Notes: generated from the sequence alone by a model not told the origin. A DNA stretch of 64,000 nucleotides from Rhizobium terricola (GCF_012927355.1 NZ_JABBGK010000001.1:1949816-2013815); one strand, 5' to 3'. Positions 51,738 to 59,744 are shown, counted from the stretch's first letter. Numbers and translations are program-made.

Positions 51738-51961
51738 CGTCCACCTGCCTTCCCGCTCTTAAGACCCGACCCGCCCGGCCCGCTCCGTTGCGCCGCATCG
51801 GCCGCCGTGGCGTCCGGTCCCTGCCCCGGCGCGTCTGTCGTCGCGTCACTCGATCGCTTCTTCGTCAGTGTCCGCCTGAGACGCACGCCAAGCGCCCGCG
51901 ACAAGGCGACGCCGAGGTCCTCGCCGGTCTGTGCCAGAGGTGTCCGGGTCCCAGCTCTCAT
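51734..51961 (-). CDS. Small GTA-cluster protein between gp7 and gp8, 75 aa
   Basis: The ATG at 51961 overlaps the gp7 stop, and its stop at 51734 overlaps the gp8 start, both in ATGA arrangement. This double coupling supports a real gene. The product reads MRAGTRTPLAQTGEDLGVAL, then SRALGVRLRRTLTKKRSSDA and a Gly/Ala/Asp-rich tail ending SGKAGGR. It is basic and probably disordered at its C-terminus. No family recognised; an assembly factor is possible. Confidence 0.62.
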   Translation of the reverse strand: MRAGTRTPLAQTGEDLGVALSRALGVRLRRTLTKKRSSDATTDAPGQGPDATAADAAQRSGPGGSGLKSGKAGGR

Positions 51962-52293
51962 CGCCCCTCCTCCCGGCAGCGGCACAGAAGATACCGCCCC
52001 GTTTCGTCCGGATCGCGCAGGCTTTGGATGGCGAGATGCCGGCTTCCCTTGACGAGCCGCATGCCGGCCGTCACGTCGGCGCGGAACCGCAGCCAAACGG
52101 CATGGGTGACGGTGACACGACCGGCGCCGGCCATTTCCTCCGGGACGGCGGCCAGCGGCTCGATGCGCGCCCAGAGCTCCGCCACCGGCTCGAAGGCGAT
52201 CGTCGCCCCGCCCTGGCCGTCCGGGGTCGCCACCGGTCGCTCCAGCCGCAGCCGCGCGCTCATCTGTCCCGGGTCGAAATCGGCAAGTCCCAT
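51958..52293 (-). CDS. GTA gp7-type head-tail stopper protein
   Basis: A 111-aa protein with the pattern of SPP1 gp16-like/phage head-tail adaptor family: LRLERPVATPDGQGGATIAF, AELWARIEPLAAVPEEMAGA, TVTHAVWLRFRADVTAGMRL and HLAIQSLRDPDETGRYLLCR. It closes the head-tail channel. It starts one base before the gp6 stop region and overlaps the next small gene. Confidence 0.9.
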   Translation of the reverse strand: MGLADFDPGQMSARLRLERPVATPDGQGGATIAFEPVAELWARIEPLAAVPEEMAGAGRVTVTHAVWLRFRADVTAGMRLVKGSRHLAIQSLRDPDETGRYLLCRCREEGR

Positions 52294-52294
52294 G

Positions 52295-52864
52295 TCAGAG
52301 CCCCCGCCGGCAGAAGGGCGCGATCAGCCGCTCGTAACCGGGCGGGATCGCCGCCGGCAGCGCCTCGGGCGAGACGACGCCTCGCACCGAAAACATCGCC
52401 GCCACATGCATCAGCATCGCCCGCTTCAGCGTGTCGGGCACGTCCGCGCCGCTCTCGCCGAAGCCGGCGACGAAATCGATCTCGATGCCGTTCAGCATCC
52501 GCCCCGGCCGGGGCGGATCGGCGAGCCACAGCCGCGCCGGACGCGCCTCGCCGTCGAGCAGATGGCCGGCCAGCGGCACCGCCTGCGCTTCGCCCTCCGC
52601 GTCATAGACGGTGACGGCCTCGATCGCGCGAACCGGCCCGCAAGGAATGCGGACCACGCCGTCGCCCGGCCAGGCGTCGAGGCAAAAGCGAAAGCCGCGC
52701 GACAGCATGACCAGCCCGGTCTCGCGCTCGACATGCTCGCGAGCCGTTGAGATCAGCGCGGCAATCAGCGCATCCTCGTCGTCGGCATCGATCCGCAAAT
52801 GGGTCTTCGCCTCGCCAAGCGTCACCGGCTCGGCCGCCGGCGGGGCGGTCGCAAACAGCGTCAT
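52295..52864 (-). CDS. GTA gp6-type head-tail connector (adaptor)
   Basis: A 189-aa protein from ATG 52864 (MTLFATAPPAAEPVTLGEAK); the frame is open further upstream only through repeat DNA. Marks: LRIDADDEDALIAALISTAR, EHVERETGLVMLSRGFRFCL, and DVPDTLKRAMLMHVAAMF. This is the phage gp6-like head-tail connector family, the adaptor attaching to the portal. Confidence 0.9.
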   Translation of the reverse strand: MTLFATAPPAAEPVTLGEAKTHLRIDADDEDALIAALISTAREHVERETGLVMLSRGFRFCLDAWPGDGVVRIPCGPVRAIEAVTVYDAEGEAQAVPLAGHLLDGEARPARLWLADPPRPGRMLNGIEIDFVAGFGESGADVPDTLKRAMLMHVAAMFSVRGVVSPEALPAAIPPGYERLIAPFCRRGL

Positions 52865-52895
52865 GGGGTTCTCCCGGGATTGAGTGGAAAGAGTG

Positions 52896-52974
52896 GAATG
52901 GTCGGCGCAGCCGACGAAACGATCCGGTGGATCGTTTCGAATGACGAACGCCCTGAGCTCGGGCGAAGGGCCGG
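52896..52974 (+). repeat. 79-base palindromic repeat, second copy
   Basis: Nearly identical to the unit nested in the repeat at 47278-47356. It carries GAAACGATCCGGTGGATCGTTTC as the palindrome and is followed by the RIME border TGCCGGCAGGCGGATGAGGG. Confidence 0.9.
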
Positions 52975-53150
52975 CCAAGGTGCCGGCAGGCGGATGAGGG
53001 GCACGAACCGGACGAAGGATGACGTCAGCTCCGAACGTTTCTCCCAGAGACATCCCCCTCATCCGGGAAATCTGGCACCTGGCCGAAGCCTTGACGCCGA
53101 TTTCTCTTCGTCTCCCTCAAGGAGAGAAGAGAGGCCGTGGCGGAAGCCCC

Positions 53151-53229
53151 TCCTCTCCCCCTTGAGGGAGAGGATACAAAATCACGGCCTTGGCAAAGCC
53201 AAGTCGTAGATTTTGTTGGTGAGGGGGCA
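53151..53229 (+). repeat. Nested palindrome repeat P, copy A
   Basis: Contains TCCTCTCCCCCTTGAGGGAG, then GGATACAAAATC, the inner palindrome CTTGGCAAAGCCAAG and the outer match GATTTTGTTGG, ending TGAGGGGGC. Two further copies flank the DUF559 gene at 58557 and 59061. Confidence 0.88.
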
Positions 53230-53341
53230 ATGTCGCGGCGCCCGCCCTCCGTTCGCCGGGGACGTCACCAGAGCGGCAGTCGGAAACAAACCCGTCGAGA
53301 TCTTCCGGGATCGTCCGAAAAGAATGGCAAAGCCGCGCCGC

Positions 53342-54112
53342 TCAATAGGTCGTCGCGATGCGCTGCGCGCCGCATTCCTTGATCAGGCTGCGGGTGCTCG
53401 CCGCCACGTCCTGGCAGAAGAACAGCTTCAGTTTCTCGTTCTCGAGAAAGTCCTCCGGAAACACGCGGGTCAGGTGAACAGATGCGTAGGTTCGGCTGTC
53501 GAACTCCTCCTTGCTGAAGTACCAGCTGATCGCATAGCCGCCGATCTCGGTATAGCGCTGCAGCGCCCAGTCGAGCTTGTCCTTCAATCCCTCGACTTCA
53601 CCCTGCGACGCCGCCGGAAAATAATAGGAGACGGTCAGTTCGTAGACATTGGCCTGCAACCGCATCGTCAGCGCGCGGTCCTGCTTGCCGATGCGATAGA
53701 AGGCGGCGTTCTCGCCCATGTTGTGGCGCACGAGAACTTCCGTCGGCGCCTGCTCACGGTTCTTGCGGATGAACCGCTGGCCGATCTTCATGTCGCCCCA
53801 GGTCCGCGGCTCGGCGACCGGGAAGTCGATCAGCGCGCAGGCGCTCGGAAACGTGGTGCAGAGAAAACGGTCCGCCTTGTGCTGCAGGCCGGTCGAGCCC
53901 ACATCGCGGGCCGAGAAAAACAGGAACAGCACGACCACCAGACCCGAGGCCGAGACCTGCGCAGCCGAAAGCGCCAGCAGGATCCAGTCCTCCTTGTTGG
54001 TGTGGATGTAGAAGATGGTGACGACGATGGAGAGCGCCAGGATCGCGGTCAGGCACACGATTGCGACCACGCGCAGCCAGTAGGGCGTGTAGATAAAATG
54101 CTGTCCGTCCAT
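53342..54112 (-). CDS. Two-TM membrane protein of unknown function between GTA gp5 and gp6 genes
   Basis: A 256-aa protein. Two adjacent helices (about 13-35, VVAIVCLTAILALSIVVTIF; and about 44-67, LALSAAQVSASGLVVVLFLF) form a hairpin. A ~180-aa soluble domain follows, with RNREQAPTEVLVRHNMG, LTMRLQANVYELTVSYYFPA, ALQRYTEIGGYAISWYFSKE and FFCQDVAASTRSLIKECGA. No family recognised. It is not one of the standard GTA structural proteins. It is bordered by repeats downstream and a 165-base gap upstream, so it may be an inserted gene. Possible roles are lysis, immunity or cell-surface change, all speculative. Confidence 0.75.
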   Translation of the reverse strand: MDGQHFIYTPYWLRVVAIVCLTAILALSIVVTIFYIHTNKEDWILLALSAAQVSASGLVVVLFLFFSARDVGSTGLQHKADRFLCTTFPSACALIDFPVAEPRTWGDMKIGQRFIRKNREQAPTEVLVRHNMGENAAFYRIGKQDRALTMRLQANVYELTVSYYFPAASQGEVEGLKDKLDWALQRYTEIGGYAISWYFSKEEFDSRTYASVHLTRVFPEDFLENEKLKLFFCQDVAASTRSLIKECGAQRIATTY

Positions 54113-54277
54113 TCGCTCCTCGCTCGTTTCGCCGGCGCGGGGCCGCCGCCACTCCGACTCGTTTCGGCTATCGCCGCCTTCCGTCTTAGCCAGCTTTGGC
54201 GCTCGTCGAAAGGCGCCGATGCCCGCGCGCGGACCGCGCCCGTCAACCGAGCGCGGCCCTTTGTGCCCGGCTCTCCG

Positions 54278-55561
54278 CTAGGCCGAAAACTTCACCAGCT
54301 TGATCGCCTCGAAGTTCTGCACCCCGCCACCGACGCGCTTGGTGGTGTAGAACAGCACATAGGGCTTGGCGGAGTACGGATCGCGCAGCACCCGCACGCC
54401 CACCCGGTCGACGACCAGATAGCCGGAGCGGAAGTCGCCGAAGGCGATCGCGGTCGCATTGGCGGCGATCGCCGGCATGTCCTCGGCTTCGGCGACCGGA
54501 AAACCGGCGAGCGAAGCCGGCTCGCCGGGCCGAGCCGGCGGATGCCAGAGATAGTTGCCGTCGGCATCCTTGAACTTGCGGATCTCGCCCTGCGTCTTGC
54601 GGCTCATGACGAAGGCCGCATTCTGCCGATGGCCGGCCTTCAGCGCATAGATCACGTTGATCAGCACGTCTGACGGCCCCGACGCGGCAAAACCGCCCGC
54701 CGCCCCGGTCGCGATCGTGCCGATCTTGCCCCATTCCCAGGCGCTGTCGGCCACCTGGTCATAGCTCAGGAAACCCTTCGGCCTGTTCACCCCGTCGCCG
54801 CTGACGAAGGCGGTGCCCTCCTGCTCGGCGAAGGCGATGTCGACCTCGCCGGCGATCCAGGCCTCGATGTCGACCGCCGCGTCGTCAAGCAGTGCCTGGC
54901 TCGCCGCCGGCATGGCATAGAGCTCCATGGTCGGGAAGGAGAGTTCGGAAAGCTGCGCGGTCCCCGTCTGCGGCCGCGCCGCCGTCTCGGAAACCCAGCC
55001 GGCGGTCATTCCGGCGGGCGAGAACGGCTTCTTCAGCACCGCGCCCGAGACCTGCCGGACGGTCGCCAGCGCGCGGATCGGCGAGACGACGGAGAGCCGG
55101 CGGCCGATCTCGGTGTCGGTTTCCGGCGGTACCAGATAGCCGCCGTCGGCCGGCGTGCCGGCGCTCATCGCCTTGGCCTCCAGTTCGCGCAGGCCCGTCT
55201 CGTCGCCGCGGCGGATATAGGCCTCGAAGGCGGCCTTGTGCTCGGCCGCGTCCGGACCGTCCGCCTCGCCGCCCCGGCCAAGCGGCGGGCGCAGCTTCTT
55301 CAGCACCAGCTCGTCGAGAAGGCGGCCCTGCTCGTCCATCGCCTTGTTGATCCGCTCCATCTTGTCGCGGGTCACGACGTCCGAGGTGAGCTTCTGCTCG
55401 ATCTCGGTGAGGCGCCGGTCGTTGACGTCCTTGAACGCCTCGAAGGCGCCCATGAAATCCTCGAAGGCCGCCGTCACGCTGTCGGGCGCCGCCTTCACCT
55501 CGGGTGCGGTCCGCTTGCGCGTAGCACCGGTCGTCTGCTCGTCCATCTTCGCGTCGCTCAT
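54278..55561 (-). CDS. GTA gp5-type HK97-family major capsid protein
   Basis: A 427-aa precursor. Residues ~1-110 form the helical, later removed delta domain (VNDRRLTEIEQKLTSDVVTR; KAMDEQGRLLDELVLKKLRP). The capsid fold follows with GYLVPPETDTEIGRRLSVVS, PIRALATVRQVSGAVLKKPF, the E-loop region, FPTMELYAMPAASQALLDDA and a C-terminal VGVRVLRDPYSAKPYVLFYT. It assembles the GTA head, which packages ~4-kb random DNA in RcGTA. The protease gene lies just upstream (gap of three bases). Confidence 0.95.
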   Translation of the reverse strand: MSDAKMDEQTTGATRKRTAPEVKAAPDSVTAAFEDFMGAFEAFKDVNDRRLTEIEQKLTSDVVTRDKMERINKAMDEQGRLLDELVLKKLRPPLGRGGEADGPDAAEHKAAFEAYIRRGDETGLRELEAKAMSAGTPADGGYLVPPETDTEIGRRLSVVSPIRALATVRQVSGAVLKKPFSPAGMTAGWVSETAARPQTGTAQLSELSFPTMELYAMPAASQALLDDAAVDIEAWIAGEVDIAFAEQEGTAFVSGDGVNRPKGFLSYDQVADSAWEWGKIGTIATGAAGGFAASGPSDVLINVIYALKAGHRQNAAFVMSRKTQGEIRKFKDADGNYLWHPPARPGEPASLAGFPVAEAEDMPAIAANATAIAFGDFRSGYLVVDRVGVRVLRDPYSAKPYVLFYTTKRVGGGVQNFEAIKLVKFSA

Positions 55562-55564
55562 CTG

Positions 55565-56140
55565 TCATCCTTTCCTGAAGACATCCATGGCCATTGTCCG
55601 GGCTGCCCGGCGCATGGCGCGGACCAGCTCGGTTTCCCTGTCGCGGAAGAACCGCGCATGCTTGACGTTCGAAACCCGTGCCGTCGGCAGCATCGGGAAG
55701 GTCACCACCGAGATCTCCCAAAGATCCGCCTCGATGATCCGGCGCACGCCGCCCTTGCGGTCGGACCGCGAGCGCACGGTGCGGAAGCCGATCGACAGAC
55801 CGTCCAGCGCCCCCGACTTCATCAGTGCATGCACCTCCCGGGCCCGCGCCACACCGAAGGAAAGCTGGCCTTCGACATAGAGTCCGCGGGCATCCTCGCG
55901 GATCAGGCGCCAGGCGCCGATCGGCTCGGCCGGGTCGTGCTGGAAGAGCATGCGCACGCCGGCCGCCCCCCGCCTTGCCAGCGACCTCTCGAAGGCCCCC
56001 GGCTCGATCGCGTCGCGCCCGAGATCGACCTCGCCGAACAGGCTCGCATAGCCGGAAAAGGTCCCGTCACCGGAAACGCCCTTCAACGTCAGGTTGACGA
56101 ATTTTTCGGTCAGCGAGACCGGTCCGCGATAGGCGTACAT
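55565..56140 (-). CDS. GTA gp4-type HK97-family prohead protease
   Basis: A 191-aa protease from ATG 56140 (MYAYRGPVSLTEKFVNLTLK), with AAGGAGAA just upstream. Marks: FSGYASLFGEVDLGRDAIEP, FERSLA, FQHDPAEPIGAWRLIREDAR with the catalytic histidine, and LDGLSIGFRTV with the catalytic serine, then DLWEISVVTFPMLPTARV. It cleaves the capsid delta domain during maturation. Confidence 0.93.
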   Translation of the reverse strand: MYAYRGPVSLTEKFVNLTLKGVSGDGTFSGYASLFGEVDLGRDAIEPGAFERSLARRGAAGVRMLFQHDPAEPIGAWRLIREDARGLYVEGQLSFGVARAREVHALMKSGALDGLSIGFRTVRSRSDRKGGVRRIIEADLWEISVVTFPMLPTARVSNVKHARFFRDRETELVRAMRRAARTMAMDVFRKG

Positions 56141-56190
56141 GGCATTCTCCTTGAGATCTTGGATGGTTCTTTGGGCCCTTCGCCACCGCT

Positions 56191-56314
56191 CCTCTTCTCC
56201 CCAGCGGGGAGAAGGTGGCCCGCAGGGCCGGATGAGGGGGCGAAGCCAACTAAGCGCACTCGGCCCCCTCATCGCCTCGCATTCGCTCGGCACTTCTCCC
56301 CGCTGGGGAGAAGA
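56191..56314. repeat. Palindromic repeat between protease and DUF6107-like genes
   Basis: Terminal inverted segments CTTCTCCCCAGCGGGGAGAAG (about 56193-56213) and CACTTCTCCCCGCTGGGGAG (continuing AAG, about 56291-56313) flank GGCCGGATGAGGGGGCGAAG. It is a different subtype of the same mosaic family. Confidence 0.82.
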
Positions 56315-56321
56315 GGACACG

Positions 56322-56642
56322 TTACCCGCCCGGCCGCTGGCCGTAGCGGGCAATGAGACGGACCATCAGCCCGAGCCCCCACCAGGCCGAGAGGCTCGCC
56401 GCCGTCGCCCCGGCCAGCATGATCTCCGGGGGCGAAAGTTCGGCTGCGACATCGAGCTTGCGAACGATCCACAGGCCGACCGGCCCGCCGAAGATCAGCC
56501 CGCAGGCGACGCCGGTCAGGAAGCGGATCGCCGCCTCCCGGCGCCCCTTCGGCAGGAGATAGACGAGCGAGATCGCCGAGCCGGCAAGCGCCCCGACAAG
56601 GCGCGCGCTCCACACCCCGCCGTCATGGCTGAAGTCAGTCAT
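56322..56642 (-). CDS. Small membrane protein of GTA clusters (DUF6107-like)
   Basis: A 106-aa protein with three predicted helices (LVGALAGSAISLVYLLP; IRFLTGVACGLIFGGPVGLW; IMLAGATAASLSAWWGLGLM). Similar small proteins sit between portal and protease genes of rhizobial GTA clusters and have been called DUF6107 (from memory). A membrane role in assembly or release is possible. Its N-terminus MTDFSHDGGVWSARL is acidic. Confidence 0.7.
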   Translation of the reverse strand: MTDFSHDGGVWSARLVGALAGSAISLVYLLPKGRREAAIRFLTGVACGLIFGGPVGLWIVRKLDVAAELSPPEIMLAGATAASLSAWWGLGLMVRLIARYGQRPGG

Positions 56643-57245
56643 TTGTTAATCTCCCGCGGCTAAAATTAGAAAAACCGGAGAAAGGACCGCGCGGTTTTCC
56701 GCGTCCCACCTCCCTGCGTCGACGGAGGCCGACACGCCTCGATCGCACCCTTTCGGGGCGCGAGTTTCCCCGTCATCCGGCCTTGAAACCGGGCCGGATC
56801 CGCTTCACGCGACACTTTAACGATCGTCAAATTCGCGATTCGAATGAATCGCTTGGACACCAATGCTCAGAGCTTGATTCATCCCGCGCATGTGCCGCGT
56901 GAACGGCCTCATCTTCCGATTCAGGTTGAACCTGCGGGACGCTTCCGGCGAGCCGCTCTCCCCCCTTGAGGGAGAGATGCCCGGCAGGGCAGAGGGGGGT
57001 GTCTCGCCGAATTGTGACCACGTCCACGTCCACGGCCACGCCTTTTCCCTACCCCTGACATTGGATTTCAGAGATCGCCCCTCATCCGCCTGCCGGCACC
57101 TTCTCCCCGCAGGCGGGGAGAAGGAACAAGCGGCACCGCCGTGGCCGTCCCCTCTCCCCGCAAGCGGGGAGAGGGTCAGGGTGAGGGGCAGCCTTACGCA
57201 GGCCAACATTGCCAAGAAGAATCTCCCGCCGGCCCCGCCCTCCCC
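56643..57245. repeat. Large gap between portal and DUF6107-like genes: two repeats and an inverted repeat
   Basis: The left third has GCGATTC-GAAT-GAATCGC at 56835-56852, a perfect 7-bp inverted repeat in a less GC-rich patch, possibly an operator or promoter. At about 56958-57003 lies the CTCCCCCCTTGAGGGAGAGA / GCCCGGCAGGGCAGAGGGGG repeat also seen in ccmH. At about 57077-57190 a complete RIME-like element (two hairpins with GCCGGCACC and GGGTGAGGGGC borders) follows. No gene recognised. Confidence 0.8.
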
Positions 57246-58424
57246 TCAGTACCCCACCGCCCGCCGCTTCTCCTCCTCGGTCAGGAAGTCGGCGGCACCC
57301 AATCTTGCCCAGAGCGCGTCGCGTTCGGCGGAAAGTCCCGCCACCTGGTCGAGGTCCGGAACCAGATCGACCGCCTCGCCGAAGAGGCCCGAGAGGAAGC
57401 CGGAAAAGCTTGCTGCCGTGCGGGCCACCAGGGGCAGGACGGTCAGCCGGTAGAAGGCGCGGTTCGCCTCCTGGTAGTTGGCATAGGTGTTGTCGCCGGG
57501 GATGCCGAGCAGCATCGGCGGCACGCCGAAGGCGAGTGCGATGTCGCGGGCGGCACCGTTTCGCGCCTCGACGAAATCCATGTCCTTCGGCGAGAGCCCC
57601 ATCGATTTCCAGTCGAGCCCGCCTTCCAGCAGCAGCGGCCGGCCGGCCCGGATCGGTCCCGAATAGCCTTCGTCGAGCTCCACCTTCAGCCGCTGATACT
57701 GGTCGGCCGAGAGGTTACCGCCCTCCTTCGGCTGGTAGACCAGCGCGCCCGAAGGCCGGGCTGAATTGTCGAGCAACGCCTTGTTCCAGCGTGCCGCCGC
57801 GTTGTGCAGGTCGAGCGCCACTTGCGCGGCCGCCAGCGGCGGAAAGCCGAGATGGTCGTCGAGCGGATGGAAGAGTTTGAGGTGCAGCAGTCCGCCGCCC
57901 CCCGTCGTGGTACTCGACGGATCACCCGCCGGGATCCGCCGCCTCGCCGTGCCGGCGCGGTAGTCATAGGCTTCGGGCCAGCCGTCGGCCCCCGCCACGA
58001 CCGCGACCCGGTCCGGCCGCAGGAGATGAAGCTCCGCCGGACGCTGACCGACGACCAGCGCCTCGACATAGGCATTGCCGGCGAGCAGCAGATGGCCGTA
58101 GAGCGCCTCGAAGAAATCCGCGCCGCCCATCCGGGCATTCGGCCGGCCGACAAGCGCCGCCGCCGGATGATCCTCGAGTTCCCGCCCGTCGCGATAGGCA
58201 AGCCAGGGGATCGCGGCGGCGGCCTCGGCCACCAGCCGGACGGTGCGGTGCGCGACCGGGTTCTTCATGAAGCCCTCGCGGGACAGCGACGCATAGGAGC
58301 GCCCCGACCACCGCGCCTCGCCCTCGCCTGCCACCAGCGACAACCCGCCCCCCACCGCCTTGGCTTCGGACACGGCCTTGCCTCCAGCCGTGGAGCCCCA
58401 CGGCAGTCGAAACGGCAGTTTCAT
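57246..58424 (-). CDS. GTA gp3-type HK97-family portal protein
   Basis: A 392-aa protein from ATG 58424 (MKLPFRLPWGSTAGGKAVSE), with AGGAGCATCC as ribosome binding site. Marks: EGFMKNPVAHRTVRLVAEAA, AAIPWLAYRDGRELEDHPAA, FFEALYGHLLLAGNAYVEAL, and the C-terminal DNTYANYQEANRAFYRLTVL, LDQVAGLSAERDALWARLGA. The dodecameric portal is the DNA gate at the head vertex. An alternative upstream frame start at 58553 is in repeat DNA and was not used. Confidence 0.94.
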   Translation of the reverse strand: MKLPFRLPWGSTAGGKAVSEAKAVGGGLSLVAGEGEARWSGRSYASLSREGFMKNPVAHRTVRLVAEAAAAIPWLAYRDGRELEDHPAAALVGRPNARMGGADFFEALYGHLLLAGNAYVEALVVGQRPAELHLLRPDRVAVVAGADGWPEAYDYRAGTARRRIPAGDPSSTTTGGGGLLHLKLFHPLDDHLGFPPLAAAQVALDLHNAAARWNKALLDNSARPSGALVYQPKEGGNLSADQYQRLKVELDEGYSGPIRAGRPLLLEGGLDWKSMGLSPKDMDFVEARNGAARDIALAFGVPPMLLGIPGDNTYANYQEANRAFYRLTVLPLVARTAASFSGFLSGLFGEAVDLVPDLDQVAGLSAERDALWARLGAADFLTEEEKRRAVGY

Positions 58425-58556
58425 CGGATGCTCCTGTTGTTCTGGTTCCCGGGCGCAAGCTGCACCCTCCTCTCCCCTCTGCGGGGGAAGCAACGAGATC
58501 GACGTCTTGGTGTAGCCTGGTGCCCAAGCTCGTGGATGAGGGAGACGGACCACAGA

Positions 58557-58637
58557 GCCCCCTCACCAACAAAATCTACGACTTGGCTCACGCCAAGATC
58601 GTGATTTTGTATCCTCTCCCTCTTCGGGGAGAGGAGG
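58557..58637 (-). repeat. Nested palindrome repeat P, copy B (inverted)
   Basis: Reads CCCCCTCACCAACAAAATCT, the inner palindrome CTTGGCTCACGCCAAG, then GATTTTGTATCCTCTCCCTC and CTTCGGGGAGAGG. It is the inverse of copies A and C. It ends three bases from the stop codon of the DUF559 gene. Confidence 0.88.
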
Positions 58638-58640
58638 GAT

Positions 58641-58994
58641 TCACGCCCGCCCCTCGATAACCTCTACGACATGAGCCAGAGCCTGCTGGACATCCGCGTA
58701 GATCTCCTGGTTCCAGAACCGAAGAACGCGATAGCCGAGCGAGGCGAGATAGCGGTCCCGTTGTAGGTCGTGCGGATCGTCGGCATGCTGGAAACCATCG
58801 AGCTCGACGACAAGCCGTCGTTCCTGGCAAACGAAATCGACGATGAACGGACCGATCGGAACCTGACGCCTGAACTTGTAGCCGTTCAACAGGCGGTTCC
58901 GCACATGCGACCAGAAGATCGCCTCGGGATCGGTCGCGTCGGTCCTCATCTGCCTGGCCCGCTTTCGGGCCATTTCGGGAAACTCTCTGGCCAT
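58641..58994 (-). CDS. DUF559-family (Vsr-like, PD-(D/E)xK fold) endonuclease-domain protein
   Basis: A 117-aa protein from ATG 58994 (MAREFPEMARKRARQMRTDA); upstream open codons run into a repeat. Core motifs: DPEAIFWSHVRNRLLNGYKF, RRQVPIGPFIVDFVCQERRL with the metal-binding D, and VVELDGFQHADD with E-x-D, then GYRVLRFWNQEI. These are the D-x(n)-E-x-D residues of PD-(D/E)xK nucleases. DUF559 proteins are often found scattered near mobile DNA. It lies between portal and endolysin genes, flanked by inverted copies of a palindromic repeat. Confidence 0.83.
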   Translation of the reverse strand: MAREFPEMARKRARQMRTDATDPEAIFWSHVRNRLLNGYKFRRQVPIGPFIVDFVCQERRLVVELDGFQHADDPHDLQRDRYLASLGYRVLRFWNQEIYADVQQALAHVVEVIEGRA

Positions 58995-59060
58995 CTGGCG
59001 TCTCCGCAGAACGGCCCATCCTGCCGTTCCACAGAACCGCGCGCAAGGCCGGCTCCGGCC

Positions 59061-59143
59061 TCTCCTCTCCCCAGGAGGGAGAGGATACAAAATCGAGGTC
59101 TTGGCCAAAGGCCAAGTCTCAGATTTTGTTGGTGAGGGGGCAA
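59061..59143 (+). repeat. Nested palindrome repeat P, copy C
   Basis: Contains TCCTCTCCCCAGGAGGGAGA, GGATACAAAATC, the inner palindrome CTTGGCCAAAGGCCAAG, GATTTTGTTGGTGAGGGGGC. Same orientation as copy A. A degenerate half copy (GCCAGATCTCAGATTTCGTC) lies at about 59239-59269. Confidence 0.87.
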
Positions 59144-59295
59144 GGCCACGCCCTCTAGCTCTGCCGCGGCCCGGTTTCGGGCCAACTCCGAAAACTCCTC
59201 CGTCTCCGCCAAAAGCTCCAACCCGCCGCCTTGACGTCAGCCAGATCTCAGATTTCGTCGGTGACGGGGAACGCCCCCTCGCTCGCTCTTTAACC

Positions 59296-59640
59296 TCAGG
59301 CCTTGCCGGCGCGGCGGGTGGTGCGGACGTCTTCCACGGCGCCGGTCAGGGCATCCTCGGCCACATAGTCCACGGCATAGCGCTGGTCGCGCAGGGGTTT
59401 CACGCGGTCGATCGAGGCCTGGTAGAGGGGGTGGGCGTGATAGGCGGCGAGTGCGGTTTCGTCGTCGAATTCGCCATAGACCACCACGTCGATCCGCCCG
59501 TCGAAACGGTCGGCCTTCATGTTGGTCGAGATCTCGAGCGTCCTTGCGTGCGGAATGCCGGTCAGGATCGACAGGCCCTCGAGCACGGCGTCGAGATTGT
59601 CCCGCTCGGGCACGGTGAAGAAGACGATATGACGGATCAC
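59296..59640 (-). CDS. Dabb-domain (stress-responsive alpha/beta barrel) protein
   Basis: A 114-aa protein. The likely start is GTG 59640 (VIRHIVFFTVPERDNLDAVL) after GGAACGAG; the frame extends upstream without family likeness. The segment IRHIVFFTV, then a helix LDAVLEGLSILTGIPHARTL, VVVYGEFDDETALAAYHAHP and the closing YQASIDRVKPLRDQRYAVDY are typical of dimeric Dabb barrels. Function of most members is unknown. It is not a usual GTA structural protein and probably represents neighbouring housekeeping or cargo DNA. Confidence 0.85.
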   Translation of the reverse strand: MIRHIVFFTVPERDNLDAVLEGLSILTGIPHARTLEISTNMKADRFDGRIDVVVYGEFDDETALAAYHAHPLYQASIDRVKPLRDQRYAVDYVAEDALTGAVEDVRTTRRAGKA

Positions 59641-59744
59641 GGTATCTCGTTCCGGTTGGACGAATTGTGCAGCGCAGTGGCGCCGTCGAAGCGGCGATAG
59701 CATGACCGGGCGCCCCGCTCAATGCGTCAAAGCTTGCAACAGCC

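Noticed and set aside
53213..54673. 486-aa plus-strand frame across the membrane protein and capsid genes
   Set aside because: It covers the opposite strand of two better supported genes and a repeat; no motif seen.
58641..59108. Longer version of the DUF559 protein starting at 59108
   Set aside because: The additional 38 codons lie largely in palindromic repeat copy C and are not family-like; ATG 58994 fits the normal N-terminus.
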